From Cervus elaphus (lineage: Eukaryota; Chordata; Mammalia; Artiodactyla; Cervidae), in contig NC_057816.1 in the NCBI RefSeq assembly GCF_910594005.1, forward strand, positions 25,375,797-25,439,796: 64,000 nucleotides of DNA, written 5' to 3'. The position numbers were made by a program, and so were the translations under genes. Each line of letters begins with the position of its first letter. Position 1 is the first letter of the stretch. The notes under the pieces are model-generated. The model saw only the letters and a program-made list of their open reading frames with translations, had not been told where the DNA came from and searched no databases. This document shows, piece after piece, positions 23,490 to 35,434 of the stretch.

Positions 23490-23690
23490 TTGCAATGAGA
23501 ACTCTTTGGATTTATTCTCTTAACAACTTTCATATATAACATACAGCAGTGTTAATTATCTTATCATGTTATACATTACATGCCTAGTTCTTATTTATCT
23601 TAAAACTGGAAGTTGGTACTTTATTGACTGCCTTCATCCAATTCCCCCACCCCCACCTTTGGTAACCACAAATCTAATCTCTTTTTTTTT
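23490..23690 (-). mobile_element. L1M fragment
   Basis: Antisense: attctcttaacaactttcatat...aaaactggaagttggtac...cccccacccccacctttgg. Confidence 0.65.
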
Positions 23691-23744
23691 AAGAAAAACA
23701 ATTGTTCACTGATTAAAAACAAAGTTTATCTTCAGAGTTCATAA

Positions 23745-24085
23745 AGAGATCCTAAAAACTCAATAGAAAAGTAGTTATATCAATACAACAAGTTATTCTC
23801 TGAAGAGGAAATGCAAATGGCCATTAAACATAGGAAGAAGTGCTTCACCTCACTAACATTCTGAAAACTACTAAAGTAACCTGGTACACCTATTGTCATG
23901 TATTGGATGATTAAAAATTGAAAGATCTGATAATAGCAAGTGATTGAGAGGTAGGTACTCTTTCCTTGTGGGAAAGAAAGGTACCACCTTGTGGGAAGGA
24001 AAGGTACCACTTTCCTTGTGGGAATACAATTTAGACTACTGGCAATCAGATTCCATTAAAAATCTGAAGTATTTGTTACTCATGT
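23745..24085 (+). mobile_element. L1M fragment with internal tandem duplication
   Basis: Sense pattern gaggaaatgcaaatggcc...aagaagtgcttcacctcac...ggaatacaattt. Contains a 23-bp unit twice (23964-23986, 23987-24009; one mismatch) and a partial third copy to 24024. Confidence 0.6.
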
Positions 24086-25484
24086 ATTCCACGTTTCCAT
24101 ATCTCTCTTTGAGATTATACCTGGGAGTTTTGAGAACACCTGGCATTTGCGCTGCCTGGCCCTAAGCCCATTCTCCCATGATGGGGAAGCAGAGGTCTGG
24201 AGGGGAAGGCTTTTCTCATTCAGCACACATTTGCCGGGCACTTCCTGTATACCAGGTGCAGTGCTAGGCACCAGGGTACACGGAGAGTCATGTCAGTCGT
24301 ACAAAACTAGCTTCAATTCCAATTAATACGAGAGTTGTGCTGGTGGGATGTACAGGATCCAGTCAGTGGTACCCAAAGAAAGGTAACAGTCAGCTCTACC
24401 TGGGCCATCAGGGGACTTCACAAAGACAGTGATGCTTCCCTTGTGTTTTACAAGATGACTAGGCTTTCACCAATTGGAAAGGGAAGGTGGAGGGAATTTT
24501 AGATAGAAGTTAGGGCATAGTAATGTGATGGGCACAGAAGACTTGCTTTTATGAGTCTTGCAGGTTGCAGGCAGGGTGATGCTTCTAGGCACCTCTGACA
24601 AGGAGTATAGGCTTTTGGCATGAAATCGATCCCTGGGTCAAGAAGATCCCCTGAAGGGAAGGGAAGATCCCCCCTGAAAGGAATCTTCTCCAGGCAGTGC
24701 AAATCCCAGGTTGCTGACTTGATTAGTTCAAACCTGGGTTTGTGGCCCTGATGCTGAGCTCTCCTCCTCTGATCCCGAGCCTGGAAACAGGAGGTTTTTC
24801 TGGACCGGTCAGGTAAAAGCAGCAGGCAGATTGTCTTCATTGTCCTGCTACAGCGTCTCTGGAGTCCTGCGGTGGGCGGGACCGTTTCTGTCCTTTGCCA
24901 GCAGGGGGCGCGGTGGGCTCTGCTCCCACCTTCTCATCCACTTCCCCTGTGGGCACTGATGGGCTTGAGAAACAGAAGAGCTGCTGCAGTGGGATTACGT
25001 AGATGGCACAGCTAGGATCCACAGCCCCAAATGAGCTCATTTGTAAGTGTACCTTACACCGTGGCTTAAGGGGATTGAATAGGAATCCTGAGTCTGCAGT
25101 CTAGGCAGCCTTACCTCTGGCTCCCAAACCCTTCCCTACGAAGCAGCTTTCTTTGTATTAGATTATTCCAATGCTTGTGCCTTAGTAAATCAGACTTGAG
25201 GTTTCTTTTAAATAATGTTGAAAGAAAATAACTCTATTATTCTCCCATCTTGCCCAAAATGTCCTACAGCATCTATGCAGATTAGGAGCAGTGAGTGGGA
25301 GTAGAGATCAGTCAGAACCCAAGGAGATTGAGTCAAGGCAATACTAAATTCTGGTGGGAATTAGACTATGGTCTTTATAGTTTATTCTTCAGTTTATGTG
25401 CAGGTGGCTATAGGAGAGAAAACAGAACAGGGTTTTCGTGCTGGTTTCGACGCCCTGCTAGCTCATGTCTCCTTAGACAAGCCA

Positions 25485-25501
25485 TCTCTCTCTCTCTCTC
25501 T
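25485..25501 (+). repeat. (TC)n microsatellite
   Basis: Eight TC units abutting a truncated Bov-tA. Confidence 0.9.
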
Positions 25502-25627
25502 GTAGGCAAGAATACTGGAGTGGGTTGCCCTTCCCTTCTCCAGGGCATCTTCTTTACCAAGGAATCGAACCCAGGTCTCCCACATTGCAGGCGGATTCTT
25601 TACCATCTAAGCCACCAGGGAAGCCCA
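25502..25627 (-). mobile_element. Bov-tA SINE, truncated, after a (TC)n tract
   Basis: Antisense partial element from ggcaagaatactggagtgg to ccaccagggaagccc. The distal body is replaced by a (TC)n run at 25485-25501. Confidence 0.86.
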
Positions 25628-25914
25628 TCTCTCTCTAGTTCTACTTTTTTTTTTTTCCTTTCTGATCAAGAGTGTGAGGATAGTTGATCAGAAATAAAAT
25701 GATGCTCTTTTTCCAAAGCCTCAGGAAATGTCATAGGGGCAACATTTTTGTGGGCTGGTGGATTTTGTTTTTAGAGAGCCTGTGTAGCCAGCTTACCAGG
25801 CCTTGTGGCACACAGACAAATGCCAATTTAGCTATTTTGGATACTGTCTGTTAAAGACCACCCATGGCATGAACTGTGTGTCTCTTAACTCCAAACAGAC
25901 CATTCACTATGGTT

Positions 25915-26475
25915 GAGTCCTGTGTTCTGAAATGGATAAAATGTGGTCTATCCATATAACAGGATAATGCCTCCCAATATAAAGAAACGAACTAATGATA
26001 ATGTTCTCACCCAGATGAACCTTAAAAACATGCTCCATGGAAGAATGAAAGTGTAGTTGCTCAGTCGTGTCCAACTCTTTTCGACCCTATGGACTGTAGC
26101 CCACCAGTCTCCTCTGTCCATGGAATTCTCCAGGCAGGAATACTGGAGTGCGTTGCCATTCCCTTCTCCAGGGGATCTTCCTGACCCAGGGATTGAACCC
26201 AGGTCTCCTGCATTCTTCCATGGAAGAAGTCAGATGCAAAAGACTACAGGTCACATGATTCCACTTACAGGAAATTGGCCCAGAATAGGCCAATCAATGA
26301 AAACAAGATTAGAATTTGCCTGAGGGGATGGGTTTGGGACTTGATTACAGATGAGCGCTTTTCAGGGTGATGGAAATAGTCTAAAACTAGAATTTACTAA
26401 ATTTACTAAAGATCATTATACACTTGATTTTGTGGTTGTAAATTATACTTCAGTAGAGCTGATTTCTTTTTTAAA
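25915..26475 (+). mobile_element. L1M 3' fragment split by a Bov-tA
   Basis: atggataaaatgtggtctatcc...acaggtcacatgattccac...cagggtgatggaaatagtc...aattatacttcagtagagc. The SINE at 26046-26216 lies inside it. Confidence 0.7.
26046..26216 (-). mobile_element. Bov-tA SINE inside an older L1, 12-bp TSD
   Basis: Antisense element; tccatggaagaa occurs perfectly at 26034-26045 and 26217-26228. The flanking L1 reads on across the insertion. Confidence 0.93.
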
Positions 26476-26694
26476 AAGAGATGCCTACTGAGTTTTCTCT
26501 AAAATGAGATGATCATGGTTGGTTTTCTTCCCTGAGGCCTGTGACTGTCTGGAGGGGATGTGCAGGAAGGAGGGACAGCTCCTTAGGCTTCTTGTAGGTG
26601 AAGAACCTGTGCTGAGTTCTCCAAAGGCGACAGGTACAACTTTATTTTCTGAACCAAACAAGGAAGTACAGAGACAGGCTGCATGGCTTTTCTT

Positions 26695-26815
26695 TTCTCA
26701 TCTAATCCTGTTAATCTCCATAGCATCCCTATAGGGAAGGGTGGCACACATACGCCCATTTTAAAGAAGAAAACTGAGGCTCAGAGAGGTTAACTCTTGG
26801 AAAAACTTTGAAGTC
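26695..26815 (-). repeat. MIR SINE
   Basis: cccattttaaagaagaaaactgaggctcagagagg, antisense. Confidence 0.65.
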
Positions 26816-28104
26816 TTCAAAGGATGGACTTGAGAAATGCAAACCCCGTTCTTTGCGGCTCTAACAATCAGTGATCCATATAGTAAACGTGCTTCTTACT
26901 AAGAAACAGTGTATTCATGGGAGCACTGGGCCCTTTCACAAATAAAAAGAGGTTTTCAGGAAGAATAGAACAGTTCTGAGCAATAAATGACTGAACGTCA
27001 CAGGGAGAGATGATGACAAAGCGGCTCCGCTCCTCTGCCCTGGGCTGGGCAGGTAGATTGTGAGGGAGCCAATGTGGACATACCTACTGTTTGCAGGAGC
27101 AACCCCTGATCCTCTGGCTTTTTTCTGGAATTCTTAGTTTCTCCTGTTTTTCTTGCATGGTTTTTTAAAAAATGTATTATGGGATGTTTGACACATTCCA
27201 TAATAAAAGAACACTTCTATTATAGAAGGAGAATAAAGAATATTTTTTGTGTCCATGAGCTAACTTAATAAGGAAAACACTATCTGGCGTGCTTTTAAAT
27301 TCATGACATGTGATGGGGATGTAAGTAAGCCAAGTTATACCATGTTGGGTGACTGATTGAGATCATGTATGTGAAAAGCTTCACTTGGTATATGCTAATT
27401 AGTAATAGCTCTATAAAAGACACTGAAATCTTACATAGATTTCATCTAGCATGATTATAGCTCTATTTTCATCATCCAGGGAATTCTATTTTGAGAGGAA
27501 GTTGTTTTCCCGAGTTCCTTAACAGGTCTTGCCCTGCCTGCCAGCCCTTGATTCTGGCTTTGCCCCCTGTCATTGTTCAGCTGAGTTAACCAGGGGGGAC
27601 GTCACTTTACTCTCCACCTTCCCACGAGGAAAATGCCCATTTTCAAGAAGAACACGGAGACTCAGAGGTTGCATCTTAGAAAAATTCAGTCTATAGATTG
27701 AATCGTCCCATCCAGGACTCACATCCTATGACGTTGGTGTCCTTGTCAAAATATTTAGAAGCAGCAGCAGAACAGACCATGGATGTGTCCTGCTTTGGTT
27801 TCCTTAGGACGGAGAAGGAAGCAGGGGTGAAGGGTTAAAGCTGAGCTTACCCAAAGAAACAGGGGAGGGGGGAATTTTCCCATGTTTGGGGAACTCTCTG
27901 TGCTCTCTGCATTGCACACAGTGGTTTATAAGCATCTTGACTTGTCCAGGTGAGCCCTGGCTTACACCTGTTGTCCTAATGAAGTTAAGAATGTCTCCCT
28001 CTCCCTCTCAAAAATGCCATATGGTAAGATGTCACATAGTCAAAAACCATAATTTTTCTAAAAACAAAAGGGACGTGTTATATTGTTATATGCTGATTAT
28101 AAGT

Positions 28105-28420
28105 CAGCCATTTTATTATTTTTAAAAATTTTAATTGGAGGATAACTGCTTTGCAATGCTGTGTTAGTTTCTGGTGTACAACAAAATCAATCAGCTAAAA
28201 GTATACATATATCCCCTCCCTCCCACCGCACCCCTACCCCACCCCTCTGGGTCATCACGGAGCTCAGAGCGGAGCTCCCAGCGTTATACAGAAGCTTCCG
28301 CTAGCTCTCTGTTTTACACATGGTAGTGTGTGTACATGTCAGTGCTACTTTCTCAGTTCATCCCACCCTCTCCTTCCCCCACTGGGTCCACAAGTCTGTT
28401 CTCTGCAAAAACCATCATTT
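28105..28420 (-). mobile_element. Artiodactyl L1 3' end, antisense
   Basis: aattggaggataactgctttgc...tagtttctggtgtacaac...cacatggtagtgtgtg...gggtccacaagtctg. Confidence 0.8.
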
Positions 28421-28547
28421 TTAAGGCGTGTTGCTGGAGCTGTTTGGGAAGCACCTCCAGGATCCTGGGGCTGTGGTTGTCATACAGGACCCAGGACCGG
28501 TGAGAGACATGACTGTTTACAGATGTGCCTTCACCTCTCTGCTCAGA

Positions 28548-28680
28548 TTTGATTTGCAAAACCACCTTGGCGGCAGGGCAAGCTGGCAGTCTTGTCAGGT
28601 GGGGCCCAGAGAGACTCAGTGACTTGCGCAAGCCAGCAAGTGGTAGAAGACAGACTGGAATTCAAGCCCGGCTTTTCCAA
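28548..28680 (-). repeat. MIR SINE
   Basis: gagactcagtgacttgcgcaag...aagtggtagaagacagac...attcaagcccgg, antisense. Confidence 0.6.
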
Positions 28681-29082
28681 AAGCCAAGCTGCTGATGGTT
28701 TTCTCCCACAATCAGCACAGGCTAGCTCCCAAAGCAGAGTGAAAGTTGGATTCTAGTAGTCTGTATTGTCAGTTTCTTCAAGAGCCTGGAAAGAGGAGCT
28801 CTCCAACAGGAAGTAATTCAGCCTGACCTAGTCAGCAGTCACACCCCGGGGCACTGGCAGGCTAACAGGGGGTAGGGCTTGCTCCTCAGAGAACCCCATT
28901 CATGGCTCTGCCCTTCAGCTGGTCATTGGAGGAAACAGTTCCTTTATTAGCGTCCTCTTGCCAAGCTTGGGGTAACCTGAAGATGTGTGTTACCCGCACC
29001 GGGGGTGGGGGCTTCCCTTCCTCCAGCCCGCTCTCTTTAACTCCCTTCCCACTTCAGAAACCTTCAGCCTAAGGGTGGAAGT

Positions 29083-29560
29083 AGAGAAAAGCAGACACAT
29101 TACTTTGCCGACAAAGGTCTGTATGGTTTTTCCAGTAGTCATGCATGTGTGGATGTGAGAGTTGGACCATAAAGAAAGCTGAGTGCTGAAGAATTGAAGC
29201 TTTTGAACTGTGGTGTTGGAGAAGACTCTTGAGATTCCCTTGGCCAGCAAGGAGATCCAACCAGTCCATCCTAAAGGAAATCAGTCCTGAGTATTCACTG
29301 GAAGGACTGATGCTGAAGCTGAGGTGGCCAATACTTTGGCCACCTGATGCGAAGAACTGACTCACTGGAAAAGACCCTGATGCTGGCAAAGACTGAAGGC
29401 AGGAGGAGAAGGGGACAACAGAAGATGAGATGGTTGGATGGCATCACCGACTCAGTGGACATGAGTTTAAGCAGGCTCTGGGAGTTGGTGATGGACAGGG
29501 AAGCCTGGCTTGCTGCAGTCCATGGGGTTGCAAAAAGTCAGACATGACTGAACAGAACTG
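29083..29560 (+). mobile_element. BovB 3' fragment with 12-bp target-site duplication
   Basis: 5'-truncated BovB from the DITLPTK-type region to the 3' tail. Perfect direct repeats aagggtggaagt flank it at 29071-29082 and 29561-29572, so the insertion ends can be fixed exactly. The reading frame is broken by small indels. Confidence 0.92.
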
Positions 29561-30453
29561 AAGGGTGGAAGTGAAGCAGAGGGAGCCCCCAGGTTCCCCC
29601 TTCTCTGTCCCACATGCTGGGTCCCATAGTGTTTTACCCTCAGGGTCAGTTTAGACCCTGGCCGTCAGCATCTGGTGTTAAAAGAACTGTAGGAAAGGAA
29701 GGATTGCCCAAGGAGATACACCACTGCATCCATAGCTCCTGCCTGGGAATAAATATTTTATTCCTTCTCTGAAGCTCTTTATGCATGCCTTGAGGCAAAT
29801 AGATTTTAAAATCTGAAAAATTCCATCTGGAATGAAAAATTTTCTTAGCCCTACTCTGCACACATTTTTTTTTTTTTAATATAGGGGGGAAAAATGTTTT
29901 TAATGTAAGTTCTTTGTGGAAGCAAGCCCCATAGCTTATCCCCACACCCACCCCAACTCAAGTTATTTATTTGATGGACAGGAGACAGCCATGTATCTGA
30001 GGGCAGAATGATAGGGCAAAGCTAGGTGAGGATTTTGGAGTGGGCTGGCAGCTACTTGGCGCGCTCTGGGTGGCTTGAAGCATGGAACAGGGATTTGGGG
30101 GTGCTGTGTAGACACCAGTGAGTCTCCCCGGGTGCCTCCATCCCTAGATCCCTTCCTCTGCGTCCTGGACAAGCACAGTCTTGCTCGGGACTCTGTCTTT
30201 TTCGGTTGTGTCCTTACTGAGAACTTCCTCCTGGTGCTCGCCAGACATCCCAGTTGCAACTTGCCTCGAGTACCCACTCTAATCCCAGTGGGGAGAAACT
30301 GGCTAATTTCTCTGTGGTTTAGGCCGGATTTTAATTGAGTGTGATACCAGTTAAGTGTTCAGGAAATCTGTCCTAGAGGAATTAAAACTCACGCGGGGGC
30401 TGAAACCGCCTCCTAAAAGGGTGCGAGACAGGGCTCCCCAGAAGGGCTTCCTC

Positions 30454-30460
30454 CTCTAAC
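30454..30460 (+). promoter_or_regulatory. NAV2: Candidate splice branch point
   Basis: The heptamer ctctaac fits the YNYURAY branch consensus, with the likely branch A at 30459, 26 nt before the exon at 30485. It is followed by a pyrimidine-rich stretch to the acceptor. Confidence 0.55.
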
Positions 30461-30484
30461 CAGAATCTCCCCGTTGTCTTGCAG

Positions 30485-30749
30485 AGATCAGGAATGGAAA
30501 CCTCAAGGCCATCCTAGGCCTCTTCTTCAGCCTCTCCCGGTACAAGCAGCAGCAGCAGCAGCCGCCGCCCCAGAAACCACACCTCCCCTCGCCACTGCCG
30601 CCTGCCGGGTCCCAGGCGGCAGGGGCCCCCTCCCAGTGCCAGGCTGGCCCTCCTCAGCAACAGGTGCCAGCCACCCCCCAAGCCCCGTGCCAGCCTCACC
30701 AGCCGGCACCACATCAGCCGTCAAAAGCACAAGCCGAGATGCAGTCCAG
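30485..30749 (+). CDS. NAV2: NAV2 coding exon (end of CH domain and Q/P-rich linker)
   Basis: A 265-nt exon with acceptor ccgttgtcttgcag and donor gtgggt, phase 1 to 2. The first 20 or so codons (IRNGNLKAILGLFFSLSRYK) finish the CH domain. A run of five CAG codons then gives polyglutamine, followed by three prolines and a low-complexity stretch rich in Q, P, A and H that ends KAQAEMQS. This order matches NAV2 as I remember it from human, including the Q5 run and the repeated APCQPHQP-type segments. NAV1 and NAV3 do not have this linker to my knowledge. The exon is much richer in G+C and CpG than the flanking introns. A match to the mammalian branch-point consensus (ctctaac, 30454-30460) lies 26 nt upstream of the exon. 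The linker is predicted to be disordered; its function is not readable from sequence. Confidence 0.96.
30547..30573 (+). repeat. NAV2: Coding CAG/CCG trinucleotide run
   Basis: Five CAG codons, then CCG CCG CCC CAG, inside the NAV2 exon. They give Q5-P3-Q. The run is short but in a context where replication slippage could make length differ among animals or species. Confidence 0.9.
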
Positions 30750-31870
30750 GTGGGTGCTCCTCGTCAACTGATAATTCGGCTTTTCTCAAGGTCTTCCGTC
30801 ACACTGACCCCGTTCTAGCCTGCACCCCACGTGGTTCGCGTTTGTGCTTCTGCAGGGCTGAGAACTGCCAGTGGTTCTTGGGGAATCAGCATGACCTTGA
30901 AATGGATGTGCCTGGCAGAGATGAGGGCTGTTAGAGATCAGAGTCGCCAGCCGCTCCCTCCTTAAACTCTGGCCTGTTAACACACACGTGCTCATAGGCA
31001 ATAAACAGCCCCTAAAATAGACTTCAAACTTCTTCTGCATGTCAGCCTACAGGCTGGGTGTTCAGTGTTATACGTACAAAGCAGTTTCGCTTAGTGGAGG
31101 CACAAGCTCTCCAGCAGATACCTCTGCTTTGCCAGAAGAGAAATCCTGAGAACCCAGAAGAAAGATAGCATGTGGTTTTTCACAGGACGAGAGGCGGCCC
31201 CCTTCTCCGAGTAGGCCAGCATCTCCTAATGGGGAGGTGTTCCCAGTCAATGTGCCTGGGTTTTGTTGACCTTGGAGACTGAGGAGCAGTGTCAGCTATG
31301 ACCCTCTGCTGTTTGGATCAGGACTGAGTTTTTGTTGGTGTTTCCAGAGAAACTTGCAAGCAATGGTATACCAGCAAAATGCCAGAACAGTTACCGTCTA
31401 CTGTGTTCACGTGCTAATAGCTGCATTCCTAAACAACACCGCAAAAAAACACCTCATAAAACACTTAATGAGGGGAAAAAAATAGAGGAGGGGATTAGGA
31501 ACTAGAAAGTTTTTGACTCATAGTAAAGTTTTGGAGAAAACATTTTTTTTTAAGACATAAAACTTTAGCTATCAAACCTAAATGCCACCACTCAAGTTGA
31601 TTGCTTGATTTCATTGAATATGTGCGACAGAGTGATGGCTTTTTCTTTCCAGTCCCCCAAAGCACCAGCACTAATAATCATAGGTTTTCTCATACACCGT
31701 CATACCCTTGGGAGCCATTTGTAGTTGGGCGAAGTACAAAGTGGTTGAAGCAAAGCAGCTGCCCTCGAGATGGTTAATGGTCACAGCTGCTTTTCCCCAG
31801 GAGAAATGCTGTTTCCCAGTTGTGATCGTGTTAAAACTAGCAGTGACAGATGTGATGTAAATCAGAACCC

Positions 31871-31890
31871 CTAATTAATTATCTAATTAT
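31871..31890. promoter_or_regulatory. Tight TAATTA cluster
   Basis: Three TAATTA cores (31872-31877, 31876-31881, 31884-31889) within 20 bp, in a repeat-free part of the intron. Possible paired homeodomain binding site; function not shown. Confidence 0.25.
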
Positions 31891-32229
31891 ATCCAATTTT
31901 CATTGTGAAAATCTATGGGCTAGTAGGGATGCCTGGACTAGCAATGAGGACTGGACAGCCAGGCAGCAAGCCTCTGCACCTCTGCCCTGAAGGGCCCCCT
32001 GGGTGGAAGTCATTCTGTGATTCTTAGTGGGGTCAGGATGATAACATGATCTGGGCATCATTTCCCACACTGCATGCTGCAGAGTGCTTATTCCCTGGAT
32101 AGCAACTTGCAGGGGAAGGGTTCTATGGGGGAAAATTTGGTGCCTGCTCCCTACATCCTACTGAAGGAGGCAGGCAAAAGTGGGAAGAGAAATATCAGAA
32201 GTGATAGTACAATAAGATAATGGGATTCA

Positions 32230-32640
32230 GGAGGATTGGGTTCATAATTTAAGTTGGGTTAATAGGTTTCTCTGAGGGCTTGACACTGAAGTAGAAATAG
32301 GAATGACAGGGGGCTAGCCATGCAGGTGTGAAATAGATCAGGGAGCGGGAGCAGCTGGTCCAAAGGCCCTGTGGTAGGAGTAAGCTTGGCAGGTTGGAGG
32401 AGCCGAGAAAAGGCCAGTGTGGCTGGAGCTCCGTGGGCAAAGGGGAGTGTGAAGTGAAAAGCAGCCTTATAAGCAAAGAGAGCTGCCACCATTGACATGA
32501 AAGGCAGTGTGACCGGTCACCCCTGGAGCTGTGTAGTCCCATAGCCCTGAAGCAAGGTCACAGTGACAGCTTTAAGGCTGAGGAGTTGGTATTTCATTCT
32601 AAAGGTAACAAGCCATTGGACAGTCTGGAGCAGGAAGGAG
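32230..32640. repeat. Ancient interspersed repeat, unclassified
   Basis: gcaaaggccctgtggt-like (ccaaaggccctgtggtagg), aggccagtgtggctggagc and ttcattctaaaggtaacaagccattgg are words of a common old mammalian repeat whose name I cannot fix. Confidence 0.5.
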
Positions 32641-32756
32641 AGTTAATTTACAGTTGTTATTTTAAAATCACTTTTGTTTCTCTCTAGAGAATAAGACTGT
32701 GGAAGGGTCAAGAATAGAAGGAAAGACCCCAGCTAAGAGGCTTTGTCATCCTCTAG

Positions 32757-32960
32757 GTCAGGGGTCTGCAACCTTCTTGGTACCGGGGACCAGTTTCGTG
32801 GAAGACAATTTTTCCATGGACCAGGGCAGGGTGGTGGTGGTTTCAGGATGACTCAAGCACACTACATTTGTTGCGCACTTTATTTCTATTACTATTATAT
32901 CAGCTCCACCTCGGATCATCAGGCATTAGATCTCAGAGGCTGGGGAATCCCTGCTCTAGG
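32757..32960. mobile_element. DNA-transposon-derived short repeat
   Basis: caggggtctgcaacc...gtttcgtggaagacaatttttcc...ttattt ctattactattat and a gatcatcaggcattagat segment are those of a common mammalian non-autonomous DNA transposon; this copy lacks the central part. Family name not certain. Confidence 0.6.
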
Positions 32961-33442
32961 TGACAGTGGCTTCGATCAAGGTGTAGAGCAAGTGTGGACA
33001 TGGACCAGTTCAGGGTATTTTAGAGGATGGGCCAACAGAACTACAGGTAGGTTGACCGTCTGGAGTGAGGGAGGGAGGGAGGAATCACAGATAAGTCCTT
33101 GATTTCTGACTTGAGTGGTTAGGCACGTGGTGGCATTTATTGAGATAAGGAACCTGGGGGGAGTAGGGGGAAGGATATGTGTACCCTGGGAATCTTCAGA
33201 AGAAGGTGTAGAAAGCCTTCTCAAACTGAGCCACGAAACTCTTCTTATAAGAGTGTCTCATTGCGAAGGGTTCCAAGGAACATGTGTTGAAAACCGCTGG
33301 GCTTGTGTCGTTGAGCTTTGATAGCCTGAGGCATCCATCGCCACAGTAAGCTTTTGTCTTCTCAAAAGAACCAGATGTCCCAGTCAGGAAACCCATCTCC
33401 CAATAAGAAAAAGCATCCTACTGTTAATAAATGCTTTACCTA

Positions 33443-33578
33443 GGGGGACTTCCCTGGCAGTGCAGTAGTTGAGGCTTCGCACTTCCACTGCAGGGCACAC
33501 GGGTTCCACTCCTAGTTAGGGAAAAAGCATCCCGCAAGCCGTGTGGTGTGGTCAAAAAACCACAAGAGTGAAAAGTAG
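33443..33578 (+). mobile_element. CHR-type SINE with 12-bp TSD
   Basis: Sense element, ggggacttccctggcagtgc to gtgtggtcaaaaaaccac. Perfect atgctttaccta repeats at 33431-33442 and 33579-33590. Confidence 0.9.
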
Positions 33579-34791
33579 ATGCTTTACCTAAAGACCAGCC
33601 ACACTCACTTAAGCCAGGTTTTTTTTTTTTTCTTTTTATTTCTTTTTATTTTTTTTTATTTTTTTACTTTTTACTGTCCACAAAGCCAGGTTTTTAATGT
33701 CCATTTTTTCCCGAGTGGTTCCTGCCCTCATGCCCCCCGACCCTACAATGTGGTGATGATACAGGTCGAGTTCTGAACTATTCTATGTCCTCCTTCACCC
33801 TTTGTTTGGCCCCCTTCACCCTTTATTTGGCCCGTATTGGGTTACTTTAGCAGATGATTGGTTTTATCCATGACATACTGATGCTTTCTAGTTTTCCTTT
33901 TGGAGGATAATCTTGTTCTCAAAGTCTAGAGATGTGGTACTCCATACTCATGCACTGACTGTAACTTTAAAAACAGTAAAGTCACTTCTCTGGCTTAGTT
34001 CCATTGTATTTCTATCCCCAAATTCTGATAGCCCAGATCCCAAGGGTAATGGTTCAGACCCTTGATCATTAATGTCAAATGTTGATATAACCCCCAAATA
34101 CCAGGTTTATGTTGATCCTTCCTCAGAGCTCCACTGGGCACAAACATGCCTAAACACCGTGCCTCTCAAGATAGCAAATGCTAAAACTTGACAACTTTTC
34201 CATAATGTTTGTTAATTAAAAAAAAAAAAAAAAGAGTTGTGGAAGCTGAGCAAGGAAAATTGAGATACTGGCATGAAGGAGAACGCAATTCCTCCATGGT
34301 GACTAAATGGAGACTCACTTTTACTTCTTCTCATCAGCTTTTCTCATTAATTTACATGATGGCTGAGAAGTCGATCCACTTTTCACCTCCTGAAGTTCCT
34401 CTCTATCTGTGTCTCCTTTACATCGTATCAATATTTAGCTTTTTAGGAAAAAAAATAACAAAGAATTGCTTTTTAAAAAATTCATTCTCTTCTGTCTTCC
34501 TTCACATCCTAGGTTTTGTGACACCAACATTGTATTTCTCACCTCAGATCCTTTTATGAACATGTTATCAGTGGTATGAATGCAAGAAAGATAAATATTT
34601 CTCTCTTTCATAAGGCAGTAAATAAGTTGAACCATTCATTAAGTCCATCCATGATTCTTCATATTCATAAGTTTATGGTTCAAAGCCCAGAACATAGCAA
34701 GTTCAGAAGATTTGAAAGGGTCATTGCTGATACCATGGAGAGCAAACATTCCCAAGACCAGCAAAACTTGAAAACATCTCCACCCTTATTT

Positions 34792-35005
34792 GGGCTTCCC
34801 GGGTGGCTCAGCTGGTAAAGAATCTGCCTGCCAATGCAGGAGACACAAGAGATGTGGGTTGGATCCCTGGGTCAGGAAGCTTCCCTGGAGAAAGGAAATG
34901 GCAACCCACTCCACTCTTCTTGCCTGGAAAATTCCATGGACAGAGGGGATTGGTGGGCTGCAATCCACATGGTCGCAGAGAGTCAGACATGACTGAGCAC
35001 GCATG
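34792..35005 (+). mobile_element. Bov-tA SINE with 12-bp TSD
   Basis: Near full-length sense element, gggcttcccgggtggctcag to gacatgactgagcacgcat. Perfect ccacccttattt repeats at 34780-34791 and 35006-35017. Confidence 0.94.
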
Positions 35006-35434
35006 CCACCCTTATTTAGGGTCAATTTAATGGGATATTCAAGACGTTCCTCCAAAGAGCATTCCAGTAGAATAAGCATGTGGAATAGATAAAGATCTGA
35101 GTACTTGAGAAAGGTACAAAATTTACTTGTCAGAGACCCCTGGCTTTAGGGTCTCATTGTGGAGGAAGACCGTGTAGCGACTGATGGCAGAAAAGAGATT
35201 TGGAGTTATGAAAAAGAAGATCACAAATGTTCTTAGATAATCTTGCACAGCAGTTTCCTTATGTTGGAATTTTATCAAATTAGACCTAAGAAAAAGGCTG
35301 CATGTTGTAGAAAAATCGGGCAGAGGGAAACCCGGGGGCTTTTGCTGTGTCTCGGGACTCCTGTTGGTAATTTGTCTAACGCGTCTTCTCTCCTCTCACT
35401 CATCTCTTCCACTTTTTTCTTTCCTGTCATGCAG

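Larger units (their letters stand above)
18909..30484 (+). other. NAV2: NAV2 intron between exons 18836-18908 and 30485-30749
   Basis: An 11,576-nt GT-AG intron. The first 1.7 kb (18909-20567) has no young repeats and includes an AT-rich motif cluster. Other stretches with nothing recognised are 20986-21370, 21546-22649, 22836-23489, 24086-25484 (a 66-bp Bov-tA scrap near 24625-24690 and an ancient repeat trace near 24225-24290), 25628-25914, 26816-28104 (weak MIR trace near 27630-27730), 28681-29070 and 29573-30450. Short A/T runs sit near 19377-19389, 23027-23038 and 23471-23482. Confidence 0.85.
30750..35434 (+). other. NAV2: NAV2 intron between exons 30485-30749 and 35435-35503
   Basis: A 4,685-nt GT-AG intron. 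30750-32229 carries no recognised repeat and includes a short TAATTA-rich cluster at 31871-31890. 32961-33430 and 33591-34779 show nothing identifiable apart from T-rich sequence at 33620-33680 and a poly-A run at about 34218-34232. 35018-35434 is unique-looking and ends in the pyrimidine tract of the next exon. Confidence 0.85.
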
